A stretch of 64,000 nucleotides of DNA, from positions 806,001-870,000 of the forward strand of contig NZ_JAUSVS010000002.1 in assembly GCF_030814835.1 (NCBI RefSeq), given 5' to 3'. Made by a program: the position numbers and the translations under genes. Below, in pieces: positions 37,746-46,547 of the stretch (the first letter of the stretch is position 1; every line of letters begins with the position of its first letter). The notes beneath the pieces are model-generated. The model saw only the letters and a program-made list of their open reading frames with translations. It had not been told where the DNA came from and did not search any database. The stretch comes from Caulobacter ginsengisoli (GTDB lineage Bacteria > Pseudomonadota > Alphaproteobacteria > Caulobacterales > Caulobacteraceae).

Positions 37746-38492
37746 ATGTTCGGGGACGCTAAGCCCAGACTGAGACTGGATCCGAACCTGCGGCCGGCGG
37801 ACTACGCCCCGGTGTTCCAGCGGTTCGGGCGGCTGCATATTCCGGGCTTCCTGGCCCCCGAGGACGCCGCCGGCCTGGCCCGCGCCGTGGCCGGCTCCAG
37901 GGCCTGGCGGCGCAGCATCCGCCAGAGCGACGACGGCACGGACCTGGACGTGCCGCTGGACGAATACATGGCGCTCGACCCCGCCCGCCGCGCGGCCCTG
38001 GAGCTGGAGGCCCAAACCAGCGCCCGCGACGCCTTCCGCTACATGTTCGACACCGTCCGCATCGGTCAGGACATCGAGGCCGGCCGTCCGGTCGAGCCGG
38101 CCCTGGCCGCCGCCCAGACCCTGGTCAACAGCGCCGGCTTCCTCGACTTCCTGCGCACCCTGACCGGGGACCAGCGCATCGTCTATTGCGACGCCATGGC
38201 CACCCGCTACCGGCCCGGCCACTTCCTGACCGCCCATGACGACGCCGCCCCGGGCAAGCACCGCCTCTATGCCTATGTGCTGAACCTCACCGCCCGCTGG
38301 CGGGCCGACTGGGGCGGCCTCTTGCTGTTCCTCGACGAGGAGGACCATGTGGCCGAGGGCTATACGCCCGCCTTCAACGCCCTGAACATCTTCCGCGTCC
38401 CCCAGCGCCACGCGGTCTCGATGGTGGCCCCCTTCGCGGGCGAGCCGCGCCTCTCCATCACCGGCTGGGTCCGGTCGGAGATGCCGGCCTAG
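37746..38492 (+). CDS. 2OG-Fe(II) oxygenase (prolyl 4-hydroxylase-like)
   Basis: The 248-residue protein carries the complete facial triad of 2-oxoglutarate/iron dioxygenases: H164 and D166 in FLTAHDDAAPG, distal H222 in PQRHAVSMV, and the 2OG-binding R235 in PRLSITGW. The double-stranded beta-helix strands are clear (YVLNLTARWRADWGGLLLFL). The family hydroxylates proteins or small molecules; the substrate is unknown. It is followed 56 bases later by a degenerate paralogue and then a secreted protease. Start ATG 37746 near GAGGCGGATGGG. Confidence 0.88.
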   Translation: MFGDAKPRLRLDPNLRPADYAPVFQRFGRLHIPGFLAPEDAAGLARAVAGSRAWRRSIRQSDDGTDLDVPLDEYMALDPARRAALELEAQTSARDAFRYMFDTVRIGQDIEAGRPVEPALAAAQTLVNSAGFLDFLRTLTGDQRIVYCDAMATRYRPGHFLTAHDDAAPGKHRLYAYVLNLTARWRADWGGLLLFLDEEDHVAEGYTPAFNALNIFRVPQRHAVSMVAPFAGEPRLSITGWVRSEMPA

Positions 38493-38548
38493 TCATCGTC
38501 CGAATCCTGATGTTACAGTCCCGTAATGTTTGAGCGGGGGCTCTAGGC

Positions 38549-38959
38549 GTGGACGAGGGGTGGGTGGTTCGGCGGGAGGGGTTCCTCGACGCCAGGGCGG
38601 TCGCGGCCCTGCTGAAAACCCCCGGCAGCTTCGATCCGGAACCGGTCCTGACCCTGGCCCGCGAGGCCTTCGGACCGCTGGAAGGCCTTGGGGTCGACAC
38701 CCTGACACTCAGCCCCGGCGAGGGCGTCGCCGAACTGGCGCGCGAGGGGGCCAGGGGCGGCTTCGTTCTCGATCTCGACCCGCCGCAGTGGCGCTCGGCA
38801 TGGGGTGGCCTGCTGCTGTTCCAGACAGGCGAGCGGCTGCAGGGCTATCGGCCGGTCCCGGGCGCTCTGACCCTGTTCGCCGCCGCCGCCCGGCCGTTGA
38901 TCAGCCTGCTCACGCCGGGGGCGCCGCCGCGGGTTTCGCTGCTGGGCTGGTGGGTGTGA
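38549..38959 (+). CDS. Degenerate 2OG-oxygenase paralogue lacking metal ligands
   Basis: The 136-residue protein aligns with the C-terminal half of the preceding oxygenase (WRSAWGGLLLFQTGERLQGY versus WRADWGGLLLFLDEEDHVAE). None of the three iron ligands survives: the HxD region reads PGEGVAELAR and the distal His position reads ARPLISL. The 2OG-contact Arg is kept (PRVSLLGW). The start is GTG at 38549 after GAGCGGGGG. The frame is intact, so it is a pseudoenzyme candidate rather than an obvious pseudogene. It may bind or regulate the active copy. Confidence 0.75.
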   Translation: MDEGWVVRREGFLDARAVAALLKTPGSFDPEPVLTLAREAFGPLEGLGVDTLTLSPGEGVAELAREGARGGFVLDLDPPQWRSAWGGLLLFQTGERLQGYRPVPGALTLFAAAARPLISLLTPGAPPRVSLLGWWV

Positions 38960-39030
38960 CGCGGCGGGCAATGGTCAGGCCGGCCCGCTTGGATTAATCT
39001 GCGCCTCGTCCGGTTTCGGAAGGGGGCGAC

Positions 39031-40329
39031 ATGTTGAAGAGGCGCCTATCGGCCTCGGCGATCTTCGGCGTTCTGGCGGTGTGCGCCGGACTGCTCACGG
39101 CCGGCCTGGCCGTCGCCCAGAACCTTCCCCATCCCAAAGGACCGCGCGGCCGCGACGGCTCGGCCCCGCCGCCGCCGCTTCTGATCCCCGCGCCGCCCGC
39201 CCTGTCGCCCGGCGGCCGCGCCGCCCTGGAGCCGGTGCCGGCGCTGAGCGGCAAGGGCTGGGTGATGCGCGGCGGGGATACCGACGGCGAGTTCGACGTC
39301 TATACCTACACCCCCTCGCGCCAGCCGGGGCCGGCGGGCACCGTGTCGATCCTGGCCCAGTTCCGCAGCGCCGAGGACAGCCGCACGCCCCAGGGCCGCG
39401 CCTATCGCTACGGGGTCATGCGGTTCTTCTTCCAGTGCAAGGACCGCCGCTACGCGCCGGGCAACGCCGACTATTACGACGCCCAGGGCCGGGTGGTGTC
39501 CTCCGACCCCGGCAGCTACCAGGTCGCCAGGCTGCAGCAGGTGCGCGACGGCTCGGTGGCCGAGTTCGTCTATGAGGCGGCCTGCGACAAGGAGCCCCCG
39601 GGCGGCCCCCGGCAGTTTTCCAACCGGCCCGGCTATGACGGCCCGGACGGCGATGTCGCCACCGGCTCGGGCTGGCTGTCGGCCCGCGGCTATATCGTCA
39701 CGGCGAGCCACGTGGTGGCCGGCGGCAAGCGCATCTGGATCTACCAGGAGGGCCGCAAGCTGGGCACGGCCACGGTGGTCCGGGACGACCCGGTCAATGA
39801 CGTCGCCTTCCTGAAGCCCGACTTCGACGTCAGCGCCTTCGCCGGCATGAACGTCGAGACCCAGCCCTTGGGCCTGGGCCAGCGGGTCTTCACCCTGGGC
39901 TATCCGCTGGTCGACCAGCTGGGCGGCGGCTCGGTCAAGCTGACCTCGGGCGACATCAGCTCGCTGACCGGCGTCGATATCGCCACCCAGCGCGTCGACG
40001 ATCCGCGCTACCTGCAGATCTCCATCCCCGTGCAGAGCGGCAACAGCGGCGGCCCAGTCATCGACGACGCCGGCGGGGTGGTCGGCATCGTGCTCTCCAA
40101 GTCGGAAATGACCCCCGACCGCGAGATCATGCAGAACGTCAACTTCGCCCTGAAGGCCAGCTACATCAGCCAGACCCTGGCCGGCCTGCCCCAGGTGGGC
40201 AAGCCCCGGGCGGTGGTGGCGCGGCCCTCGTTCCAGGGCACGGTGGCCGAGGTGCAGAGCGGGATCTTCCTGATCGTGGTCGAAGAGGGACCTACGCCAA
40301 CCGTCCGGCAGACCTCGGGGCGGCGGTAG
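39031..40329 (+). CDS. Secreted trypsin-like serine protease
   Basis: The 432-residue protein has a signal peptide (ending LAVAQ, residue 30) and a Pro-rich linker. A domain of about 130 residues with two Cys (C136, C185) and no family I recognise follows. The C-terminal chymotrypsin-fold protease has the full triad: H227 (VTASHVVAG), D257 (PVNDVAFLKPD) and S339 (QSGNSGGPVID). It lacks a PDZ domain, unlike DegP. It acts in the periplasm or outside. It lies between the oxygenase pair and hfsE, and converges on hfsE with no gap. Confidence 0.88.
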   Translation: MLKRRLSASAIFGVLAVCAGLLTAGLAVAQNLPHPKGPRGRDGSAPPPPLLIPAPPALSPGGRAALEPVPALSGKGWVMRGGDTDGEFDVYTYTPSRQPGPAGTVSILAQFRSAEDSRTPQGRAYRYGVMRFFFQCKDRRYAPGNADYYDAQGRVVSSDPGSYQVARLQQVRDGSVAEFVYEAACDKEPPGGPRQFSNRPGYDGPDGDVATGSGWLSARGYIVTASHVVAGGKRIWIYQEGRKLGTATVVRDDPVNDVAFLKPDFDVSAFAGMNVETQPLGLGQRVFTLGYPLVDQLGGGSVKLTSGDISSLTGVDIATQRVDDPRYLQISIPVQSGNSGGPVIDDAGGVVGIVLSKSEMTPDREIMQNVNFALKASYISQTLAGLPQVGKPRAVVARPSFQGTVAEVQSGIFLIVVEEGPTPTVRQTSGRR

Positions 40330-41973
40330 CTACCGCACCGAGTCCGTATCCCCCAGCAGGCAGGGGATGGTCATGGCCATGATGTAGAGGTCCAGCCAGA
40401 ACGACTGCCGCTCGATGTATTCGATGTCCAGCGCCACGCGGCGGCGGACCAGGTCGGCGGTGTCGACGGGGCCGCGCGAGCCGTGGATGGCGGCCCAGCC
40501 GGTCATGCCGGGCTTCATGCGGTGGCGGTGGGCGTATTCGGCGACCAGGCGGGCCGACTCGGTCTGGCCGGTCTTCATCCCCACCGCGTGGGGGCGGGGG
40601 CCGACCAGGCTCATCTCGCCGGCCAGCACGTTGAACAGCTGCGGCAGCTCATCCAGGCTGGTCTTGCGGATGAACCGGCCCACCCGGGTCACCCGGTCGT
40701 CGTCGGCGCTGACCTGGCGCACGGCGGCGTAGTCGCTGGCTTCCTGGCGCATGGAGCGGAACTTCCAGACCAGGATTTCCTCGTTGTTGAAGCCGTGCCG
40801 GCGCTGGCGGAAGAACACCGGGCCCTGGCTGTCCAGCTTGATCGCCGCGGCGACCATCAGCATCAGCGGCGCGCCCAGCACCAGGGCGAGCGACCCGACG
40901 GCCAGGTCCTGCAGCCGCTTGACCACGGCGCGGTTGATATCGACGGTTTCGCCCGACACCCGGGCCAGCGGGGTGTCGGCGATGCGCGAGAAGGTCTGGC
41001 TCTGCAGGTCGGGGTCGGCGACCTCCATCAGCAGGCTGACCTCGTTGGGCATGACCCGCAGCGTCTCGATCAGCTCACGCACCCGGTTCTGGGCGCTGGG
41101 CTGGACGGTGATGACGATGCGGTCGACATAGGGCATCACCCGGCTGGCCAGCAGGGCCTGGGTGTCGCCCAGCACCGGCACCCCCGCCAGGGCCTTGGGG
41201 ACGCGGGCGGCGCGGTCGTCGAAGATGCCGATGACATTGGCCTCGCCGGTGCTGGCGGCGGCCTCGATCATCCGCTTGGCGGCGGGCGTGGCGCCGACGA
41301 TGACGATGTTGGGGGTCAGCTTGCCGTTGCGCCGCCAATGGCGGGCCATCAGCCACCAGGCGGTGTGCAGCATGTAGAGGCCCACGAAGGTCGCGCAGAA
41401 CCAGGCGCCCATGGTGTCGATGGTCACCATCGGCGAATGCAGCGGCCAGAGGGTGGCGACCAGCCCGGCGGCGGTGACGCCGAACGCCGAAGCCACCCGC
41501 ACCAGGTGCCGGGTCAGGCCCTCGCGGGGCGACAGGTCATAGCCCTGCAGCACGCCCAGGCTCCAGATCAGCAGCAGGGCGCCCAGCAGGAAGGGCGCGA
41601 CCGCCCCGACGCTGGCCGCCATCAGCCCGCCGGTGGTGGTGAAATGCATCGTGGCCACGACGGTGGCGGCAACCGCCAGGCCGTCGACGCTGCGGAAGCT
41701 GCGCGCCACCGTCCGGCCGTCCAGGCGCGAGCGCAGCGAGACCAGCCGCTCGGGTCGCAACCGGCCGCGCCGGTCGCCGTGCGACGTCTCGGCCGTGGGG
41801 AGGGGAGCGGCGGAGGGGGTGCTTGCGGGGGAGGGGGCGGGAGTCGGCTCGGGGACGTCCCGCCGGTTCATCGCGTCCCGCAGGGCCATGGCCTGCTCGA
41901 CCCAGGGCTCGCCGCTGTTCGGAGCGGCGCTGCTGGGGGCTGGCTGTTTGGAGCGGGCGAAGGCGGAAGACAT
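40330..41973 (-). CDS. hfsE: Holdfast initiating glycosyltransferase HfsE (polyprenyl phosphate sugar transferase)
   Basis: HfsE transfers the first sugar phosphate to undecaprenyl phosphate. The 547-residue protein has a disordered Pro/Ala-rich start, five hydrophobic segments (about 90-240), a CoA-binding-like Rossmann region ([20 protein letters not shown]), and the bacterial sugar transferase core. Core motifs are [28 protein letters not shown] and [20 protein letters not shown] followed by VGPRP. Start ATG 41973 is used; a GTG at 41991 is in frame. It is separated from hfsFGH by three plus-strand genes. Because Caulobacter has related PssY/PssZ enzymes, the exact name is probable, not certain. 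Confidence 0.82.
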   Translation of the reverse strand: MSSAFARSKQPAPSSAAPNSGEPWVEQAMALRDAMNRRDVPEPTPAPSPASTPSAAPLPTAETSHGDRRGRLRPERLVSLRSRLDGRTVARSFRSVDGLAVAATVVATMHFTTTGGLMAASVGAVAPFLLGALLLIWSLGVLQGYDLSPREGLTRHLVRVASAFGVTAAGLVATLWPLHSPMVTIDTMGAWFCATFVGLYMLHTAWWLMARHWRRNGKLTPNIVIVGATPAAKRMIEAAASTGEANVIGIFDDRAARVPKALAGVPVLGDTQALLASRVMPYVDRIVITVQPSAQNRVRELIETLRVMPNEVSLLMEVADPDLQSQTFSRIADTPLARVSGETVDINRAVVKRLQDLAVGSLALVLGAPLMLMVAAAIKLDSQGPVFFRQRRHGFNNEEILVWKFRSMRQEASDYAAVRQVSADDDRVTRVGRFIRKTSLDELPQLFNVLAGEMSLVGPRPHAVGMKTGQTESARLVAEYAHRHRMKPGMTGWAAIHGSRGPVDTADLVRRRVALDIEYIERQSFWLDLYIMAMTIPCLLGDTDSVR

Positions 41974-42139
41974 TGGCGCGCAGCATGCCACCTGGGCCTG
42001 AGCGCCCAGTTAACGCCGGCAAGTATTCGTGAGGCAGAGTTTGCAAGGCTTTGGAGACCGGGGACGCGACCGGATCGCCCACCCTGCCAAGGTCGATTGC
42101 AACGCCGCCCGGAACAGGCTATCTGCGCCGCTCGCCTGG

Positions 42140-42232
42140 GGTGACGTGGCCGAGTGGCTGAAGGCGGCGGTTTGCTAAACCGTTGTACGGTATAAAGCCG
42201 TACCGAGGGTTCGAATCCCTCCGTCACCGCCA
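42140..42232 (+). tRNA. tRNA-Ser (anticodon GCU)
   Basis: The acceptor GGTGACG (42140-42146) pairs with CGTCACC (42222-42228), followed by G and an encoded CCA. The anticodon loop TTTGCTAAA gives GCU at 42174-42176. There is a long variable arm (GTACGG paired with CCGTAC) and a normal T-loop GGTTCGAATCC. The 93-base length fits a class II serine tRNA. Confidence 0.97.
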
Positions 42233-42486
42233 GGCGACTCGGTCGGGCTCCTCGGTTTTCGATACGAGCGCGAGGCGCAGCGAGCGGCTGTCCTGCCCTG
42301 ACAGAGCAGATTGCTGCGTAAGCCGCTTCAGGCAGGCTTCCCAGACTCAAACGCCTCCCTATTGTAGCCGAACAGATTTGTCGGGGCGCGAGGGGGCGCG
42401 CTTCGGCTGATATTGATCCCCCTATGCCGACGGTCGTTCGGCCTTTACAAGCGCCGACGCCTGTCGTCGGCAAGGGGAGTAGACCC

Positions 42487-45351
42487 ATGAGCGGCTTTGC
42501 AGCGGTCATCGAGCTGGCGACGCTGGACGGAACGGACGGCTTCCAGATCAGCGGCGAGGCCCTCGACGACTATAGCGGCCATTCTGTCGCGTCGGCGGGC
42601 GATATCAATGGCGACGGCTATGATGACTTGATCATCGGCGCTGGGAACGCCGATCCGAATGGGGTCAACTCCGGTGCGGCCTATGTCATCTTCGGCAAGG
42701 CCGGAGGCTTTCCGGCCGAACTCGACCTCTCTGCGCTCGACGGAACGAACGGTTTCCAGATCAATGGCGAGGCGACCGCGGACTTTGCAGGCTTTTCAGT
42801 CGCCTCGGCGGGAGACGTCAACGGCGATGGCTACGACGATCTGATCATTGGCGCCGTGCAAGCCGGTGCGGTCGATGTGGGGGCCAGTTATGTGGTGTTC
42901 GGCAAGGCGTCGGGCTTCGCCGCCAATCTGAACTTGTCGACGCTGAACGGAATCAACGGTTTCAAGATCACCGGTGAGGCGAATTCCGACCACAGCGGCC
43001 AATCCGTCGCCTCGGCCGGCGACATCAACGGCGACGGCTACGATGACGTGATCGTCGGCGCCGCTTATGCGGACTCGAACGGCGTCAATGCGGGCGCCAC
43101 CTATGTGGTGTTCGGCAAAGCTGCGGGATTTGCCGCGGAAATCAATCTTTCCAGTCTCAACGGCGTGAACGGCTTCCAGATCACCGGCGAGGCGGCCAAC
43201 GACAAGAGTGGATGGTCAGTCGCCTCGGCGGGCGACGTCAACGGCGATGGATATGCTGACCTGATCATCGGCGCCCGTGACGCTGATCCGCACGGCAGCA
43301 ACTCGGGCGCAGCCTATGTGGTGTTGGGCAAGGCCGGAGGGTTCGCCGCCAACCTGGACCTGTCTTCCTTGGATGGGACGAACGGCTTCCAGGTCAATGG
43401 CGAAGCGTTCGGGGATTCGGCTGGCTATTTCGTTGCCTCGGCGGGTGACGTCAACGGCGACGGCTATGGCGATGTGATCATCGGAGCCCTGTACGCGGAT
43501 CCGAACGGCGCCGATTCCGGCGCCAGCTATGTGTTGTTCGGTAAGGCCGGGGGCTTTGGAGCCAACTTCGAGCTGTCCACCCTCGACGGGACCAATGGCT
43601 TCCAGATCAGCGGGGAGGCCGCGGGCGATTTCAGTGGCCGCGCCGTCAACGCGGCGGGAGACGTCAATGGCGACGGGTACGACGATCTGATCATCGGCGC
43701 TCCGGGCGCGGATCCAAACGGCAACGCCTCGGGCGCCGGCTATGTGATGTTCGGCAAGGCCGCAGGATTCGCGGCCAACCTCGATCTGTCCACGCTCGAT
43801 GGGACCAACGGCTTCAAGATTGATGGCGAGGCCACATTGGACGACGCAGGCGCTTCCGTCGCCTCAGCGGGCGATCTCAACGGCGATGGAGTCGACGACC
43901 TGATCGTCGGCGCCACGCGCGCGAGCCCTCACGGCACCGCCTCTGGCGCCAGCTATGTGATTTTCGGTAGAGCCTCCGCTCCGCCGGTGGTTCCGCCGGT
44001 GAACGGCACGGGCGGCCCGGACACGCTGAACGGCACGGCGGGAGATGACACGCTGAACGGTCTCGGCGGCAACGACAAGTTGAACGGCTTTGGCGGGAAC
44101 GACACGCTGACGGGTGGCGACGGGGCCGACCGCCTGGACGGCGGCGACGGCGCCGACACCCTGAGCGGCGGAGCCGACAACGACACACTGGACGGCGGAA
44201 CCGGCGCGGACGCCATGGCCGGCGGGACGGGTAACGATATCTATATCGTCGACAACGCCGGCGACACGACGGTCGAGAAGACGAACGAGGGCTACGACAT
44301 CGTCCGCAGCTCGGTCACCTGGACCCTGGCCGGTAACATCGAGGGACTGCAGTTGCAGGGCTCGGGCAATATCGGCGGGACGGGCAACAGCCTGGCCAAC
44401 AACATCCAGGGCAACAGCGGCAACAACACGCTGCATGGCGGCGACGGGACCGACACGATCGACGGCGGCGACGGCGTCGACAAGATCTATGGCGACGCGG
44501 ACGGAGATATCCTCAGCGGCGGCTTGGGCAATGACATCGTCGATGGTGGCGAGGGCAACGACAAGCTCGACGGGGGCGACGGCAACGACAAGCTCTTTGG
44601 CGGCAACGGCAACGACGCCCTTATCGGCGGCCTGGGCGCCGATCATATGGAAGGCGGGGCGGGCAACGACAACCTCACCGGCGGCGACGGCAATGACAGC
44701 CTGGACGGCGGTGCGGGCAACGATGCGATGAGCGGCGGGCTGGGCAACGACGTCTACTTCGTCGACGGCATGTTCGACACGGCGACCGAGGCGGCGAACG
44801 AGGGCTTTGACATCGTCCGCAGCTCGGTGACCTGGACCCTGGGCGGCAACTTCGAGGGTCTGGAGTTGCAAGGCTCGGCCAACCTCAACGGGACGGGCAA
44901 CGCCCTGGCCAATCAGCTGACGGGCAACAGCGGCGCCAATATCCTGTCGGGTCTGGGCGGGGTCGACACCATCGACGGCGGCGACGGCGTTGACCGGATC
45001 ATCGGCGGGACCGGCAACGACATTCTGAGGGGCGGGACCGGCGCGGACACCTTCGCCGTGCTGCAGGAGAGCGTGGGCAATCTCACTCTGGAGATCGATG
45101 CGATCCTCGACTTTTCCACGGCTCAGGGTGACAGGCTCGATCTTTCGGCCATTGACGCCAACAGCTTGGTCGGGGGCGACCAGGCCTTCAGCCTTGTGTT
45201 GAGCTTCGGCCATCACGCCGGCGAGATGACCCTCAACTTCAGCGGCGCGACCACCACACTGAGTCTCGATGTCAACGGCGACGGCCTTGCCGACTACCAG
45301 TTGCGCATCAATGGCGACGTTACGGGCGACAGCGCAGGCTGGCTTCTCTAG
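42487..45351 (+). CDS. FG-GAP propeller plus RTX secreted protein (copy 5, next to tRNA-Ser)
   Basis: The 954-residue protein has seven regular FG-GAP repeats of about 65 residues ([32 protein letters not shown]), a short Pro linker ([12 protein letters not shown]), RTX nonapeptides (about 510-860) and a tail [20 protein letters not shown] to DSAGWLL. The start is ATG 42487 after AAGGGGAG. It is more regular and uses noticeably more A/T at third positions in its first half than the minus-strand RTX genes, so it may be a later arrival. It lies 254 bases downstream of a tRNA-Ser, a common integration site, though no integrase is seen. Confidence 0.88.
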   Translation: MSGFAAVIELATLDGTDGFQISGEALDDYSGHSVASAGDINGDGYDDLIIGAGNADPNGVNSGAAYVIFGKAGGFPAELDLSALDGTNGFQINGEATADFAGFSVASAGDVNGDGYDDLIIGAVQAGAVDVGASYVVFGKASGFAANLNLSTLNGINGFKITGEANSDHSGQSVASAGDINGDGYDDVIVGAAYADSNGVNAGATYVVFGKAAGFAAEINLSSLNGVNGFQITGEAANDKSGWSVASAGDVNGDGYADLIIGARDADPHGSNSGAAYVVLGKAGGFAANLDLSSLDGTNGFQVNGEAFGDSAGYFVASAGDVNGDGYGDVIIGALYADPNGADSGASYVLFGKAGGFGANFELSTLDGTNGFQISGEAAGDFSGRAVNAAGDVNGDGYDDLIIGAPGADPNGNASGAGYVMFGKAAGFAANLDLSTLDGTNGFKIDGEATLDDAGASVASAGDLNGDGVDDLIVGATRASPHGTASGASYVIFGRASAPPVVPPVNGTGGPDTLNGTAGDDTLNGLGGNDKLNGFGGNDTLTGGDGADRLDGGDGADTLSGGADNDTLDGGTGADAMAGGTGNDIYIVDNAGDTTVEKTNEGYDIVRSSVTWTLAGNIEGLQLQGSGNIGGTGNSLANNIQGNSGNNTLHGGDGTDTIDGGDGVDKIYGDADGDILSGGLGNDIVDGGEGNDKLDGGDGNDKLFGGNGNDALIGGLGADHMEGGAGNDNLTGGDGNDSLDGGAGNDAMSGGLGNDVYFVDGMFDTATEAANEGFDIVRSSVTWTLGGNFEGLELQGSANLNGTGNALANQLTGNSGANILSGLGGVDTIDGGDGVDRIIGGTGNDILRGGTGADTFAVLQESVGNLTLEIDAILDFSTAQGDRLDLSAIDANSLVGGDQAFSLVLSFGHHAGEMTLNFSGATTTLSLDVNGDGLADYQLRINGDVTGDSAGWLL

Positions 45352-45677
45352 GCCAAAACCCACGCCGACTAGTTCGGTGTAGGGAGCCCGCGACCCCTTC
45401 ACGGAAATGTTGGCGCGCACCGCGCCAAAAGTTTGCGAAATCGACCCAAATTGGGTCAGACCCCGATTGCGGGGTCGCCCATTCTGGGTCCTAACTCCCG
45501 GCCGGGGGGTGGCGTCGCCGCGCAATCGGCGCGTCGTCGGGGAGATAGCAGAGTCCGTCTACGGCCGCGCCTGGCGCGCCAGGGCCCTGTTGTCTGGTCG
45601 GTCGTCCGGCGGACGATCGACCACCTCCCGCTCAATTTCGCCGCTTGCAGTTCGGCGTCAACGCACGGTGGTCTGTC
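45352..45677. other. Intergenic region after RTX copy 5 with compound palindromes
   Basis: No gene is convincing in this 326-base gap. It contains the perfect palindrome GACCCAAATTGGGTC (45443-45457), immediately followed by the hairpin GACCCCG-attg-CGGGGTC (45459-45476). The latter may end the RTX transcript. The A/T-rich palindrome could equally be an operator for the winged-helix gene at 45678 or a REP unit. Confidence 0.6.
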
Positions 45678-46163
45678 ATGAACGATGACATCCTGGCCCA
45701 GCCGGGTTCACGGATATTCGCCTACTTCACGGCCGAGTTCATGCTGCGGGCGGCGTCCAGCATCGCGGTGGCCTTCGACCACGACTATGAGTCGGCCATC
45801 CTGTTCCTGTCGGTGACCACCCAGAACAGCCAGAACATCATGCTCAAGCGCGACCTGCGCGCCCGCTACGCCAGCCTGTCGACCCCCATCGATCCCGAAC
45901 TGATGACCCCGGTCAGCCGCTCGGCCCTGTCGCGCTCGACCGGCCTGCCGCGCGAGACGGTGCGGCGCAAGATCGGCAAGCTGATCGACCGGGGCCTGAT
46001 CGTCGATACCCCCCGCGGCCTGATCGTGCCGCGCTATGTGACCGACAGCCCGGCCTACGCCCAGGTCCTGGGCCCCCAGGCCGACAACCTGCGCCGGCTG
46101 TTCAGCATGATCGGCGACCTTCTGGACGCCGCGCCGGAGCGGGCCGAGGAGATGGTGGCCTAA
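45678..46163 (+). CDS. Winged-helix DNA-binding protein downstream of RTX copy 5
   Basis: The 161-residue protein has an N-terminal helical segment (AYFTAEFMLRAASSIAVAFD) and a clear winged helix at about 85-130 (SRSALSRSTGLPRETVRRKI, then GKLIDRGLIVDTPRGLIV). No ligand domain or receiver is present. It is shorter than the regulators at 22500 and 26169 and not an obvious full-length homologue, but like them it lies beside an FG-GAP/RTX gene. The ATG at 45678 is used. Its stop overlaps the stop region of the converging ABM gene by 4 bases. Confidence 0.7.
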   Translation: MNDDILAQPGSRIFAYFTAEFMLRAASSIAVAFDHDYESAILFLSVTTQNSQNIMLKRDLRARYASLSTPIDPELMTPVSRSALSRSTGLPRETVRRKIGKLIDRGLIVDTPRGLIVPRYVTDSPAYAQVLGPQADNLRRLFSMIGDLLDAAPERAEEMVA

Positions 46164-46447
46164 TCCACCGTCGTGAGGATGTGCGGCCCGTCGCTCATGC
46201 TCGCCAGGGCCCGCGCCGCCCGCATGAAACCGTTGGAGTCGGGGACCTGGAAATGGGCGTCCAGCGCCGCCCGGTCGGCCCATTCCTCGTAGAAGAACAG
46301 CCGCAGCGGGTCCTCGGCGTCGACATAGGCGTTGTGGCGGATGCAGCCCGGCTCGGCGCGGGAGCGGCGGCTGTGGTCCAGGCAGGCCTGGAGCAGAGCC
46401 TCGAAGCTGTCTTCACGGGCGGTCAGCGAGCCGGTGACGATGATCAT
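46160..46447 (-). CDS. Antibiotic biosynthesis monooxygenase (ABM) domain protein
   Basis: The 95-residue protein is a single ABM ferredoxin-like domain: the first strand IIVTGSLTAR, helix SFEALLQACLDHSRRSRAEP, GCIRHNAYVDAEDPLRLFFY, then EEWADRAALDAHFQVPDSNG. Such proteins form dimers, and members act as quinone-forming monooxygenases, haem-degrading enzymes or simple aldehyde/quinone-related proteins. The substrate cannot be read from sequence. It stands alone and is divergent from the kinase at 46548. Confidence 0.85.
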   Translation of the reverse strand: MIIVTGSLTAREDSFEALLQACLDHSRRSRAEPGCIRHNAYVDAEDPLRLFFYEEWADRAALDAHFQVPDSNGFMRAARALASMSDGPHILTTVD

Positions 46448-46547
46448 GAGCCAAGCGCCCCTCAGTTGTTCGCGTCGTCGTTAATGCAATCTTCGCCCTG
46501 ATCGAACACCGTTAGCTGTGAGAGCAGGGGCAAGGAACCGGCCAAGT

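Noticed and set aside
42233-45677. Prophage or integrative element starting at tRNA-Ser
   Set aside because: No integrase, no phage genes and no second copy of the tRNA 3' end were seen; only the RTX gene and a regulator follow.
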